Shown: positions 1-11,365, counted from the first letter of the stretch. The stretch: 64,000 bases of DNA from Laguncularia racemosa (GCA_037954665.1 JBBMOL010000023.1:3286001-3350000); one strand, 5' to 3'. Translations and numbers: made by a program. The notes: a model not told the origin generated them from the letters alone.

Positions 1-610
1 GGAATTGGACTACCAGTTCTGCAACCCTGTAGTGAATATAGAAGGTCCCAGTGGGGAACAGTATGGTGGCGAAGGCCGTCAAGATGAAGGCGTTCACTCT
101 TCTCTGTCTATAAGTCGTAGGGTCCCCACACAGGACGTCCTTTCTATCCCCATTGTCCTCTCGGGCGATGAACCATGCTTCTAAATCATCAATCCGTATG
201 CAATATCCATTACAGTCTGCCAGGGCTTTGTTGACTGCTATCTTACGAATGCCTAATAATCTGTTGAAGGTACTAGCTGGCCCAGCCTCAAGGTCTGGTG
301 CGTAGATTTGATCAGTCAGTGCTGGAGCCTATAGCAACTGGGTGTACTCCTCCAAGGTAGGGGTGATCTCATGCGGCCCGATAAAGAAAGCAGCGGGCTC
401 GATTTCCCATAATTGGAGCATGGCCCGGACTGAAGGCAAATTCACCTCTATCTTTGTCAGTGAGAGTATGGGGCCGATCCTTTGCTGGATGAAGGCCTGC
501 TCCTCCGGGTTGTACAAAGTAAACCAATGGCCCAGTACCAACTTCGGGTCCAAAGGTTTGTACACCCGTATTTCTTTGCGGAGGAGACGGTCGACTACAC
601 TGCTAGCCAT
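1..610 (-). pseudogene. DUF7745 / plant-mobile-domain-like ORF, interrupted by one TAG, runs off the window
   Basis: The ATG at 610 opens an ORF beginning MASSVVDRLLRKE. It contains the phrase TPTLEEYTQLL near residue 85, a hallmark of the DUF7745 / plant mobile domain group often annotated next to retrotransposon gag in eudicots. At 329-331 a TAG follows TQLL. The same frame then stays open for about 109 more codons to base 1, with sequence such as NRLLGIRKIAVNKAL, which is typical of the same domain. The stop is therefore a premature nonsense mutation and the real ORF continues outside. Codon use is GC-richer than most of the window. The product's role in the element is unknown; by position it replaces or precedes gag. 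Confidence 0.7.
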
Positions 611-1091
611 CTATTACAATAAGAAATAGCCTAGTTACAAACAGAACTACGAAAACATTACAGGGAAATGGTCCTGAACTCCATGGACAAAATAACAAAC
701 CATTACATTGTCATCCAATTGTCAACCCCTTATGTTGTTATGTATGCAAGTAGGTTGGTTCTAACTGGTTCCCGAGCTCTATGGCCTCCCGCATTCTCGA
801 AGAAATGGATCTCAGGCCATATCGAAGCATAGGGTGGGGTAGCCTAATCGGTCTCGAATGGTGAATCAACTCACTTCGCCCGAAACCTACACAATGGCTC
901 CCCGTCTTAGGTTTCTAGGACGGTCCGAGTTCGACCGCATCTACTCACACAGATATGCATGCAAACCCCCATGGTAAAGAAAAAACTGAAAATCTAAATA
1001 AACCCTGAAAGGTTAGCAACAGAGCAAAATGGAACACATTCCATAAAGATAACAATTCGAAGAGAATCAGGTGGCTAGCCTGCTGGCATGG
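611..1091 (-). other. Untranslated leader of the DUF7745-type element
   Basis: Sequence between the primer-binding site and the ATG at 610. No ORF or RNA gene was seen. It probably corresponds to the 5' leader and packaging region of the genomic RNA. Confidence 0.4.
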
Positions 1092-1110
1092 ATCCCCAGT
1101 GGAGTCGCCA
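1092..1110 (-). other. Primer-binding site of the DUF7745-type element
   Basis: The minus strand reads TGGCGACTCCACTGGGGA three bases after the inferred LTR end. It starts with TGG, the complement of a tRNA CCA tail, as expected for a reverse-transcription primer site. I did not assign the primer tRNA. Confidence 0.65.
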
Positions 1111-2487
1111 TCCTGTCGAGTCTCATTTTTGAATTCCCATTCCTAATCCGATCTAGACTAGACCCTATGCTCATCTAATGTAGATCCTCGACTTAAATTA
1201 GGAATTTCGTTTGATTTTTGGAGTCGCCACCCAACTGTTGTTGGGAAATATTGAATTAAGACTAAAGGAGCGGATTAGTCTTAATTTGGACCACTAGTCG
1301 ACGTTATTTCCTCTTCTCGTTTTTGAAAAGAGGAAAAGGGAAAACCAGAGTTTCTAAGTCCGGAGGCTAACCTATTAAAACCTTACGGTTACCACCTAAT
1401 CTCCTGAAATTGTTTCTCTTTAGAAATGTGTTTTTATTGTGTTTCTATTACTTTTTATTATATTTTCGAATTATTTCAAGAAAATGATTTTTCATTAATT
1501 TTTATAGGTTGACCCGAATGGGTGCCTACGTACCTGCTATTCAGGATCAAACAAGCTGTAATTCGCTTTTCTGAAAACCTTAAGTTGGTTTGGTGAATTT
1601 TAATTTATGAAATCTCTTTTAGTTTATGTTCTTACCATTTTTTGGATTTTGTTTTCTAAAAAAAACTTCTAAGCCTAAGCTTTGATTTTATTTTGAAAAT
1701 GATTTTTAGGGAAAAACATCAATTTTGGATTTATTTGAAGAAAAGGATTTTTCTAAGTGCTAAAACTCATTTTTTATGATTCTTTCATAATTTTTGAATT
1801 TTTTTTATGATTTTTATGATTTTTTGTTATTTTTGTGATTTCTGGGAACTTTGTTGATTTTTGTGATTTTTGGGAATTTTTGTTGATTTTTGTATCCTAA
1901 GTTTCCTATTTTGACATCTAAAATTTTATTATTATTTTCCTAATATTTTTCTTGTTTTTTTTTTTTACATTATTAAATCCTAAAAAAACCTAATTTCTAC
2001 ATTTTTCTATTTATTGAAAATGGAAACAAATAAATAACTAATAACTAAACAAATAAAAAAAAACCAATAAATAAATAACTAAGCAAATAACAAAAACCAA
2101 TAAATAATAAATTAATTCGGAACAAATAAATAAACAAAATAAGTAAATTAAATAAAATAATTAAAAAATCCAAAAAATCCGACTTACCTAAATCCAGGTC
2201 GGTGCGCGGGTCGGGTCGGTCGGGTCAGATCGGTCGGACATGACGGCGGGGAAGGCTCGTTCACGGCGTTCCGGTGGCCTTTTGCAGCGGGTGAGGTGTC
2301 GAATCCTAGCTTCTCGAGGTTGCTGAATCCAATGGTGGCGGTGGTTTGCTCCCAGAACGTCTCCTTACGGTGGCTCTAGCTTCGGTCGATGGTCTCGGCT
2401 TCAAGCTTCTCCGGCGTACTCTGATTCGCTCCTTTTTCTCTCTTTCTCTCACTTTTTCTTCGTGTTTCGGCTTCCTCCTGTCCTCCT

Positions 2488-2498
2488 CTATTTATAGG
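2488..2498 (-). promoter_or_regulatory. TATA box in the 5' LTR
   Basis: The minus strand reads CCTATAAATAG, a good plant TATA box. It is the only strong candidate in the GC-rich middle of the LTR and would drive transcription toward the PBS and the ORF at 610. This would place the U3/R border near 2460. Confidence 0.5.
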
Positions 2499-2838
2499 CG
2501 TCCGGAAACCCTCTTGGATAAGCTCGGATCGGCCGATTAAGATAAATCTGAATTTCTTTCGTTTTTAGATTTGATTTTATCCCGGCGATTTGATGTTGAT
2601 CTCTTATTTTTCTTTGATTTATCTTATGGATTCGGCTTTATCTTGACCGTAATCTAGAAGATTAAAAAAAAAACGGCTGATTTCGTCTTCGTCGGACCTT
2701 CTCCGGTTTCTTCTCGCGTCTGTCCGGGTAAGGAAGACGATCATGCGCGATGCACACGTTTTCTCTCGGCCAATCACACGCTGCCACGTGGCGGCTCCAG
2801 GGAAAAGAAGGAAAAAATTTTGCCGAGCGCACGCGGGG

Positions 2839-2904
2839 GGATTCGAACTCGTGACCTTCAGCCTTCACACGGTCCCAACATGCACGCACGAGCTAGCTGA
2901 GCTG
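2839..2904 (-). other. tRNA-like A-box/B-box pair inside the LTR
   Basis: On the minus strand 2904-2893 reads CAGCTCAGCTAG, close to the RNA polymerase III A-box consensus. 2849-2839 reads AGTTCGAATCC, a near-perfect B-box. Spacing of about 43 bases is within the tRNA range. The flanking sequence does not fold into acceptor or T stems, so this is not a tRNA gene. It may be a relic of a tRNA-derived SINE captured in the LTR, or a chance resemblance conserved in this LTR family. Confidence 0.35.
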
Positions 2905-3186
2905 GCCCATTTTCCCGATTTTCTTTGTATCGCAAATTGCATATATGCAATGCGGTGTTTCCATTTTTTTGGATTTTTTTGAAATTTCTAAAATTTGTAA
3001 AAATTATTTATCCCTTATTATTACTATTTCTGAAATCATTTTTCAAAATTGATGTGTTTTCCTATTTATTTTTATTGATTTTGAATATTTTTACTATTTA
3101 TGCTAAATTGGGAAAAATTGGGAAAAATTAAAAAATGATTATTTTTTAGTATTATTGACTCCTAGGGCAAAAATGGGGTGTTTACA

Positions 3187-3540
3187 CTAGTATCTTTGTA
3201 TGATACTTTGGAGATTGGTACTCATGCAACCTCATAGTCTCTTTAATATATATTTGAGCTAGCTTCTCATGCTTACACCTATTGCCTATAGGTATAAAAT
3301 GAGCAGATTTTGAGTCGGTTCATAATCACCCATACAGTGTTCAACTTAGTCACAAATTTGCGTAATGTTGAGACAAAGTCAGTGGTCACATGTTCTCATT
3401 TCCACTATGGTATTGGTAGAGGTTGTAATATGCTAGTAGGTTTCTGATGTTCTATTTTTATCTATTGGCATGTCAAGCACTTCAATACATAATTTGCAAT
3501 TTCCCTCTTCATGTTCCTCTACTAGTAATGGCACTTTAGA
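3187..3540 (-). pseudogene. Integrase remnant of chromovirus A, truncated by nested LTR element
   Basis: The minus strand from about 3500 reads YVLKCLTCQ, a TAG, then IKIEHQKP and LLQPLPIP, which is the integrase zinc-finger end plus linker. The start of the DDE core follows. It breaks off at 3187, where the LTR of the 1-3186 element begins. Confidence 0.8.
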
Positions 3541-3749
3541 TCCTTATATATTTTAGTACTCCTAAGGTGAATGGAGTACCCCAAATAGTGTGCTTCCTTC
3601 AATATCTCTTTCTTTATTCCATATATACTTGGCATACACAACCTATGTCCATATCTCAACACTCTCTCTTCATCTTTATTAAATTCTATAGCCTTTCCAT
3701 CTTCTATTCTTTTCTTAATATTCTACACCCCCACATTATCAGCTTATGC

Positions 3750-4110
3750 AGCTTTTATTCTGTCTATTAATGTGGGTTGTATGTGTAAGCTAGCAAGTTT
3801 AGTTTCAATATCTTGAGTCACAATTTCCAAATCTAATTTCCTCATATCTTCTAACATTTTCCTTTTATTGTAATTAGAGTTGCTAAGTTAGCATGCCTCT
3901 TCCTACTGAGTGCATCAGTAACCACATTCACCTTCTTAAGATGATACTAAATCTTTATATCATAATCTTTTATTAGCTCTAGCTAGCGTCTTTGTCTCAT
4001 GTCATGTTCAATCCTTTTTGGGTAAAGAGATACTTAAGCCTTTTGTGATATATGAATATCTTGTACTTCTCCCCATATAAGTAGTATCTCTATAATTTGA
4101 GTGCAAGTAT
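3750..4110 (-). pseudogene. RNase H remnant of chromovirus A (copy 1)
   Basis: The minus strand from about 4110 reads as Ty3/gypsy RNase H: ELVAVILALK, a TAG in place of a conserved tryptophan, RYYLYGEKYKIF, then DALSR at the end of the domain. A tandem CATGA duplication shifts the frame after LNM. The same duplication is present in the second copy at 7735-8101. Confidence 0.8.
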
Positions 4111-4249
4111 AACAGCTACTAGTTCCAAATCATGCATTGGGCAGTTCTTCTCATAAGGCTTCAATTGTCTAGATGCATAAGCTATCACCCTCTCATTTTA
4201 CATTAATACACATTTGAGCCTATGTATGGACACATCATTATACACTACA

Positions 4250-5240
4250 AATTCTTCACCACTGATAGGTAAGGCAAGCACCGGTGTAGAAATCAATCTC
4301 TCCTTCAATATTATGAAGCTTGCTTCACATTTATTATCCCATACAAACTTCACCCCTTTTGAGTTAATTTGGTTAAAAGGGTTGTTAACTTGGAGAATCC
4401 CTCTACAAATCTTTTATAATATTTAGCTAGCCACATGAAACTTCTGATTTTTATTACCATATTCTATTTAGTCCATTCATCCACAACCTTTATCTTCTCA
4501 ATATCCGTGGTTAACTTATCTTTACTGATCATCTGTCCCAAAAATGTTACCTACTTTAGCTAAAATTTACACTTCTTAAATTTGGCATACAACTTCTTTA
4601 CCTATAGTCTACTTAAAACCACCCTTAAATGTTGTTAATGGTCCTCTTCACTCGTAAATTATATTAGAATGTCATCGATAAATATAATGACAGATTTATT
4701 TAAATACTCCTTGAATACCCGATTCATTAGGTCCATGAAAGCTGCTAGCACATTTGTGAGTCTAAATGGCATTACTTGGAACTTATAATGCCTGTATCTA
4801 GTTTTGAACATGGTCTTTTGAATGTTTTCCTCTTTGATTTTCAATTGATGTTACCCTAATCTCAAGTCGATTTTCGAGAAGACTTGAGCCCCTTGCAACT
4901 GATCAAATAGGTTGTCAATCCTTGAAAGGAGGTGCTTATTTTTAATGGTGACCCTATTTAACTCTTGGTAATCTATACATAACCATATGCTACTGTCTTT
5001 CTTCTTCACAAATAAAACAAGTGCACCCTAAGGCAAGACACTCGATTTGATGAAATTCTTGTCCAATAGCTCTTGTATCTGGTCCTTTAATTCTTTTTGT
5101 TCTATAGGTGCCATATGGTACGAGATTTTGGATATAAAAGTTGTACTAAGTATTACATCTATATCAAATTTGATCTCCCTTGTCGGGGGTAAACCTGGTA
5201 GGTCTTTAGGAAATACTTCAGTAAACTCCTTCACTACCCT
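4250..5240 (-). pseudogene. Reverse transcriptase remnant of chromovirus A
   Basis: Two open pieces (5234-5031, containing FPKDLPGLPP, and 4844-4662, ending VIIFIDDILI) bracket a typical Ty3/gypsy reverse transcriptase. LFVKKKD lies at about 5000 and the catalytic F-I-D-D box at about 4671-4682. Downstream, thumb-region phrases such as YAKFKKCKF and RSFMWLA continue to about 4400. At least three tryptophan or glutamine codons have become TAG, for example the stop after SSVLP. Confidence 0.85.
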
Positions 5241-5289
5241 TATCTAATAAATCTTCATCGCATCTTCAACTTTAACTATCACTGGAGCC

Positions 5290-5790
5290 ATCATACTCTT
5301 GCCCCACAATTCATAAGTTGGTAGCCTTGTTAGCTTATGTGCTTTTAATTAAAAAAAAAATTGTTCTCCTTCTAGTGTATTGAAATTGATTGTCATAGCA
5401 TGACAATCAATTGTTGCATGATGTCTAATAAACCAATTCATCCCTAGTATTACATCAAAATTTGTCATTTCTAACACCAAGAGATTTGCAATCAATATTC
5501 AACCTTGCACTTCTACATTGATCCTTCTACATATCTTATTCAATCCTCTACCTACACCTATCGGTGTACTCAAACTTAACATAGCATTCAACACCTCAAT
5601 ACATACATTATGCATACTTCTAAATGCATTAGACACACATGAATGTGATGTACTAGTATCCAATAGAACATGCGTTTTAGCAAAATGTACTAATAGCATA
5701 CCTACCAATGTCTCCGTAGTTGGAGTGTCTTGTCATTGTAATGCGAACACTCATGATGGTACCCTTTGTCTTGGTCCTACATGCTAAGGT
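5290..5790 (-). pseudogene. Retropepsin-like protease remnant of chromovirus A
   Basis: The minus strand 5708-5502 is open for 69 residues and includes LLDTSTSHSCVS. This aligns with the protease active-site loop (usually D-T/S-G), with the glycine replaced. Further on, FDVILGMNWF (about 5460-5430) is the usual conserved segment at the protease end. The missing active-site glycine and the stops indicate a dead copy. Confidence 0.6.
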
Positions 5791-5879
5791 TTGCCACCAT
5801 TATTTTGAGCTTGATTTCTTCTTGTAAGTGCTAGCTGCACATTTTGCCCTGTAGTATTTGGGCTATCTACCATTTTATA

Positions 5880-6990
5880 ACCTTATTGTTTGTAAGAGAA
5901 ACAAAATGTGAGAGGCATTGATTTCTCTCTATAGGTTTTGTTGTTGTGTCCTATCTTTCCACATGAAAAACAGACACCATCCGACCATTTGTATTCATTC
6001 AGCTTATGTGGTTTATAGCATTTAACACACCTGTTACCTTAACCCATTGATGAGGTCCTTGCTTGAGAGGAGGGTGCTGCAATGACCACCGATCTAGTTT
6101 GCACGGTATGGAGTCTCTTGCCCTTCTCTTGAATTATAACATCTTGGGTAGATTTCTTTCCCAATACCATTCTAGTCCCTAGTGTCCTCATCTCTTTAAT
6201 CGTCTTGTGACTCTGTTCTAAGAGCTTGGCTTTTTTTACTACTTTAGAGTAAGTGTTTGGTTGAAATGTAACCACTTCATGTTGTAAGGTGGGTTTTAGC
6301 CCCAGCATAAACCAATGAACCATAGACTTCTCATCAATTTTGAAGGCAGATGGCATAAATTTCATTAAGGGATTGAGTTCCACCTAAGACTCATCTACTG
6401 ACCTCTTCCCTTGATAGCAACCGTAGTATGCTACCTACATCCTGTCTTTAATGCTACTCAGGAAATATTGCTCATATAAACAACTCCTTGAACCTTTCCC
6501 ATGTGATTACTCCTATATTGAATTTGGATACACTCAACCACCATTCAAAAGTTGAGTCCTTCAACAATTATACAACATACTTTACCTTCTTATCTTCAGG
6601 AGTTCCTAATGCTTCAAATGTCTTTTCTAGCTCATCAACCTACTGCTCAGTATTTAGTGGATCATTGACCTTAGGCCTAAATTCCCTAACCATTCTAGTA
6701 AAGTGATCTAGACTCATTTGCTTAGTTAGCCTCTCTCCAATCCCCCCCATCATCTAAGCTTATCTAAGATTCAATAATTGCAGCTCTTGTATTGTTACTA
6801 CTATTGTGCCACCACTCCTGCTAGAGTATTAATGGCCTCTAGCATATGCGCAACATTGACTCCATTTCCTCTTTGTCTATGTTGAGGAGGTTTAGGTAGC
6901 ATCCGATTGTTAGGAGCATCACCTCTAGCTCTTAAGGTTGGTCCTAGTCTTGAGATTCTCCTAGGCATTCTACAAAATGGACATTAGTGG
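5880..6990 (-). pseudogene. Gag remnant of chromovirus A
   Basis: The minus strand around 6740-6440 encodes a broken retrotransposon-gag domain (phrases such as DELEKTFEALGTPEDKKVKY). From 6383 to 6042 there is an open stretch of 114 residues beginning MELNPLMKFMPSAFK, with the typical gag C-terminal half. Downstream, near 5940-6020, a zinc-knuckle-like CFSCGKIGH sequence follows. It is cut by several stops, many of them TAG. The capsid-like role is from family knowledge; this copy cannot make a protein. Confidence 0.75.
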
Positions 6991-7133
6991 TCTTAAGATA
7001 TCATACTATCTTAGTAATATAGTAAATATGGTTAGAATGGATTTATATTCACAAAAGTTAGTCCCATTCACTACCTACTATCATTTCCTTAAAGATCTTA
7101 TTCCTAGGTAGTCTAAAGATCAATAAACCTATA

Positions 7134-7144
7134 CTTTGATACCA
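7134..7144 (-). other. Primer-binding site of chromovirus A
   Basis: The minus strand reads TGGTATCAAAG, one change from the start of the usual plant initiator-Met tRNA primer site (TGGTATCAGAGC). It lies between the LTR and gag. Confidence 0.7.
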
Positions 7145-7151
7145 CTTAAGT

Positions 7152-7734
7152 TGTATGCCCTAAACCCCGAGATGAGTATAACTTGCCATATGTCCCCACT
7201 AAGTGAAAACATATAAAGGCTCAAACACTACAAATCTTTAATATTTGCATTTAAGTATTCATAAAAAGAAAAAAAAAATCTATTACATATAAGAGGTTAA
7301 AAAGAGTATCTATCCTCAAACATACATCATAAACAGTCTCCTTAAATTATTACAAGGGGAAGTGTTTTACAACTTAAATACTACAAAAATCTCAAATTGA
7401 AATAACTAAATAATCCAATGTCTATCTTTTCTCTTCATCTATCTACTACTCATCATAGTAAACATATTTTATACTCTCCTTAGATTCTTAATTAGTCTCT
7501 ATCAAGGTTTCATCATATCCTACCACTTCTCTTGTGGTATTTGCAACTAAAAATAGGTCCCACAAGAGGTGAGCTAATGCTTAATACAATGTTTACTGAC
7601 ACACACATACACATGCCATGGTAGAACATCATCGCATACATAATTCAATATATTTTTAATATACAATTTCTTTTCTTTCACATTTAATTAAACTAATACA
7701 CAATATCATAATTCTAAACATTATACATTCCTTC
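7152..7734 (-). repeat. 5' LTR of chromovirus A
   Basis: Starts TGTATGCCC on the plus strand, seven bases right of the primer-binding site. It is AT-rich with no ORF. The outer end is placed where the duplicated RNase H fragment begins (about 7735); I see no clean TG...CA terminus there, so this edge is approximate. Confidence 0.5.
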
Positions 7735-8101
7735 TACATTATTTTGTCTATTAATGTAGGTTGTATGTGTATGCTAGCAAGTTTAGTTTCAATCTCTTGA
7801 GTCACAATTTCCAAATCTAATTTCCTCATATCTTCTAATATTTTCCTTTTATTGTAATTAGAGTTGCCAAGTTAGCATGCCTCTTCCTACTGAGTGCATC
7901 AGTAACCACATTCGCCTTTTTAAGATGATACTAAATCTCTATATCATGATCTTTTATTAGCTCTAGCTAGCGTCTTTGTCTCATGTCATGTTCAATCCTT
8001 TTTGGGTAAAGAGATACTTAAGCCTTTTGTGATATATGAATATCTTGCACTTCTCCCCATATAAGTAGTATCTCTATAATTTGAGTGCAAGTATAACAAC
8101 T
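7735..8101 (-). repeat. Second copy of the chromovirus RNase H fragment
   Basis: 7735-8101 repeats 3754-4101 in the same orientation with only about a dozen differences by eye (about 97% identity), including the shared CATGA tandem duplication. It is directly adjacent to the chromovirus LTR. It is either a partial second element of the same family or a local duplication. Confidence 0.85.
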
Positions 8102-8616
8102 CTATATTTTTTTTTCCAAAAATACAAGTATTGATAATAGGACATACAACATGAAAATAGCAAAGATGCATTATTCCATTTAACACGAAGGAGACAGGGA
8201 ATGACTTTACCTAAACCATGAACAAAGTTACACTTCAATAGGTCAATTTCATTACAATATTGCAATCCCATTTAGTGTATACCAAAAATAGCATAAATGG
8301 ACAATGCAAAGTCAACTACTAGCAAACTAAGGCAGTTCCCTTTTTTTTTTTTTTTGTTCACTTTGATAGAGAAATTTACTATCACATCTATACTATCCAA
8401 ACCCTCCAATAAATCACCATTTTAAATAACAATTGTATTTAATTATCATAAATATTAGAATTAAAGAGATATAAAAAAATATTTAATTAGATATGATTAC
8501 AAGTACTTCCTACTTTGAGACATCCTAAATAAAGCCATAAGCGTTAAATAAATAATAGAAAGCAAGGGAAGAATTGGAACTATAAACAACAACAAATACC
8601 TCCAATCCTTGCTCAT

Positions 8617-8805
8617 TTATTTTTTTAAAACCAAGAAGAATAAGATTGCCTTTTCCACTATTAGCTCAAGTGTACCTTTGTAAATACTCCAAAATCCACG
8701 TTCTCCAGTCTTCATCATCCTAGTAACTTGACATGTGGCTTCTTTATGCTCACTGAGAAAAAACATATTCAAAGAATGCTCCTTTTCTTTATACAACTCA
8801 AACAT
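8617..8805 (-). pseudogene. Possible NAC-domain-like fragment (weak)
   Basis: A 62-residue open stretch contains FFLSEHKEATCQVTRM followed by TGERGFW. The spacing of FF, a basic segment, R and a G-x-x-G-F-W motif recalls subdomains C-D of NAC transcription factors, but the usual W-K is absent. No upstream NAC subdomains A-B were found. It could equally be chance. If real, it is an isolated broken exon. Confidence 0.18.
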
Positions 8806-9415
8806 CCTTTTTATGTTAATGAATTTAATGACTTCATTGATGTATTAGAGTTACAAGACCATGTTTGCCTTCCTTTTTAGTATCAGTCTTGATTGTGCCT
8901 TTTACTTACACTTTAATTTGTCATTGGATATGTGAAAACACTTCATAATTAAAGTGATAAACTTCCCTCTTGCAATCACTTTTAAAAACATTCCTTATGA
9001 AATAAAAAAAGTTTTTTTGAAAGAAAAAGTTAACTTATAAGAACTCTATGATTAAAGTCACATACTTTCTTATTGATTATACTTTAAAAAAATAAATAAA
9101 TAAGAGAGAGAGAGAGTATATGAAAATTGAAAGGACCCAATTTAGAACATATCGAAGCACTTAATAAAAAATATAAAAGATCATATTTTAGAACCTATAA
9201 AATAGTTTATGAAAGAATATACAAAATAAGCATTCTCACTTGAAAATTAAATAGTAAAAGAACAAAATCAAAGTTTTTCACTTGGTAATACATTAAAAAT
9301 AAAATATTTACTTTGTGTACACGAGAAATTCTAAACAACCCAAATGAGAATAGGTTGAAAAACAATAGTTTGAATTGAAGCCGAATATAGACTAATGAAT
9401 ACTTTTAGAGAAAAA

Positions 9416-9420
<5 letters not shown>

Positions 9421-9451
<31 letters not shown>
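9421..9451. repeat. (GA)n microsatellite
   Basis: Uninterrupted AG dinucleotides for about 31 bases, with a shorter GA run near 9104-9116. Confidence 0.95.
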
Positions 9452-9454
<3 letters not shown>

Positions 9455-9988
9455 TGTACCTACTGGTCAAGGTGCTAGAGTTGTTCATGGGCAAGGAGGC
9501 GAAGCCACAAATAGTAGTTAACTTAACCTACATTAAAACTTGTCAATGAGAGAGGGCTAGAAAGGGACTAGTATGGAGATATCATGTGTAGTTGAGGGAG
9601 AGGAGGTTATGAGATGCTTTTAGAGAAAGTAGATTCACAAGTGATGGAAAAACTATGGTTCAGTCTTTTAATTAAGGGATGCAATTGGGTAAAAATTATA
9701 ATATTTTGGGTAGTGAAAAATTTTGGATTATTTTAGAATAAGTAATGCTTTTTTTTTTTTTTTACCCCTACTTTAAAAAAGTAATGTAGGTGAAAAGTTA
9801 TAGGTTAGGATTTTTTTTTTCCCAAGAGTTATTATGATTTTAACATCAAGAAAAAACACCCCAAATTATATTACTTGGATATATCTTTTTTTATTATTAT
9901 TATCTATGTTGATTTTTGTTAGTAAAAACTCGATAGTAAACATGACATGTTATTCGATTTCGCGAACATGAACTGAAATTGCTAGCCT

Positions 9989-9991
<3 letters not shown>

Positions 9992-10045
<54 letters not shown>
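9992..10045. repeat. (AT)n microsatellite
   Basis: About 54 bases of alternating TA, followed by further TATA-rich sequence to about 10110. Confidence 0.95.
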
Positions 10046-10047
<2 letters not shown>

Positions 10048-10285
10048 GTATTATATATATTTATTTACATACCATACTATATATATTATATTATATATCA
10101 TATTATATTATATTATTGTTTAGATAATATTATATTACATTATATCATTGTTTAGATTTTTTATTTTAACTTTTAGAGATAAATTATATATGTCTCTAAA
10201 ATTTATGTGTATATATCTTTCATGCTTTAGAGACAAATTTGCAACAAAATTATAAAAGAAAAATATAGCACAAAAAATTTCATAA

Positions 10286-10512
10286 TCTCACTAAAGAATT
10301 AAAGAAAAATTTGCAAGAAAATTGATTTTGGTGCAAGTCCATACAAAATCCGTGGCAAAGTCTATTACTAAAACATGTATGAATTGCAAAATATTTTCTA
10401 TTTTGTCTTGTTGGAAATTTGTCACAAATCTATCACTAACCAAATTTTTTAGAGAAAGAATTTTTTTGTTGCAAAAGTTTTATCTTCGAAGACTATTTTT
10501 CCTATAGTGAGA
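10286..10512. mobile_element. Candidate CACTA-like mini-element
   Basis: The left end reads TCTCACTA and the right end TAGTGAGA, which are exact inverted ends containing CACTA. The right subterminal region on the minus strand (CACTATAGGAAAAAT) resembles plant CACTA termini. The interior has several TTGCAA-type motifs. No 3-bp target duplication is clear, and there is no transposase. Confidence 0.35.
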
Positions 10513-11365
10513 TAGTCCAACTCCTTTAATTAGAAAGGAATTTTGAAGGGTAATCTTGAGAGTGGGTTTCATGATGGAATTCGGGCTTTAGGTTCAAAGG
10601 CCTTAATGTATTTGAATTTTTTTTTGTTGTGAGCTCAATATCTTAATATGTTTAGGAACTATGGGCTTTAAGCTTAGTTCAATTTAGGGTGGTGGTCATC
10701 TCATTTGCTTGCTTTTTCTCTTTTGTTCTTTTCTTTTTTCCTAGCAAGTTTTTGGGAGGTGATCACTTGTTACCTTTTTGGGTTTTCCTTTTGGCATTGT
10801 GTTTCTTCAATTTTTTTTTTATGTAACTTACGCAATTTTAGGTTTTATTAGAGAGAACACCGAAGTAGATTAATTTTGTTAAAATAAATGCATTTAAGTG
10901 ATCATTCTATCCTATTTGCTCTAACTTATGTAGGTTGAGTTCCAAAATTTAATAATTATTTAGTGTTATAAATAATTGCTATGCTAATTATGTTTGACAT
11001 TAAAGCCAATAACCATTCCAAATTGGTAGATCATGTATTTGGCATTCATTTCCTATTATGGTTTAAATATTTGGATTGAAATGACTTATATTTTAGCATT
11101 GATGCAACCTTGGTTATGGATAAGTGGGTTATCAATATGATCTATGGTTTATATGAGTAAAAAATCCAAAATAAAGTTATTGAAGGTTCACATTTATCGT
11201 ATGGAACTCAACTATGTATATAAGTAGTTGTCTAAATTATTAATGGTTAATACGGATGGTAAGCCTAATATAGAACCATTAATGTTTTAAATATTTATAG
11301 TTTATGGGATATTACTAAATGTTGTGAAACCAATATAAGACCATTAGAATTTAAAATAATATAAT

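Larger units (their letters stand above)
1..3186 (-). mobile_element. 5' part of an LTR retrotransposon with a DUF7745-like first ORF
   Basis: Reading on the minus strand from 3186, a long LTR (ending near 1114) is followed by a primer-binding-site-like sequence, an untranslated leader of about 480 bases and an ORF starting at 610 that runs off the window. The LTR starts TGTAAACACC on the minus strand. The element interrupts the integrase of an older chromovirus: integrase-like sequence resumes directly at 3187, so this insertion is the younger of the two. The other LTR and the pol genes lie outside the window, so the lineage cannot be fixed here. The element looks comparatively fresh, because the leading ORF has one stop in about 200 codons. 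Confidence 0.8.
1114..3186 (-). repeat. 5' LTR of the DUF7745-type element (about 2.07 kb)
   Basis: On the plus strand the segment begins TGTCGAG and ends GGTGTTTACA, giving TG...CA ends. It abuts the primer-binding site on one side and chromovirus integrase sequence on the other. It holds a TATA box on the minus strand at 2488-2498. Small ORFs inside it (for example near 2346-2540 and 2662-2889) show no protein-family features and look fortuitous. Base composition changes sharply inside the LTR: 1420-2180 and 2910-3160 are very AT-rich, while 2190-2900 is GC-rich. Confidence 0.75.
3187..7734 (-). mobile_element. Chromovirus (Ty3/gypsy) remnant A, minus strand
   Basis: From right to left on the minus strand: LTR (about 7734-7152), primer-binding site (7144-7134), gag, protease, reverse transcriptase, RNase H and the first part of integrase, cut at 3186 by the DUF7745-type LTR element. 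All coding parts are shattered by stops and frameshifts, with no intact ORF above 114 aa, but the domain order is intact and matches plant Ty3/gypsy chromoviruses. The chromodomain and 3' LTR lie left of the nested insertion, outside the window. Confidence 0.85.
8102..11365. other. AT-rich spacer with microsatellites
   Basis: No intact gene was recognised. The stretch holds poly(T) near 8340-8356, a (GA)n run, a long (AT)n run and a small CACTA-like element, all listed separately. One minus-strand ORF (8805-8617) faintly resembles a NAC-domain core. Confidence 0.5.

Noticed and set aside
2839..2904. A true tRNA gene
   Set aside because: Boxes A and B are present but no acceptor, anticodon or T stem can be formed.
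2346..3131. Several ORFs of 64-79 residues inside the first LTR
   Set aside because: They overlap on both strands, lie within an LTR and are low-complexity or compositionally random.
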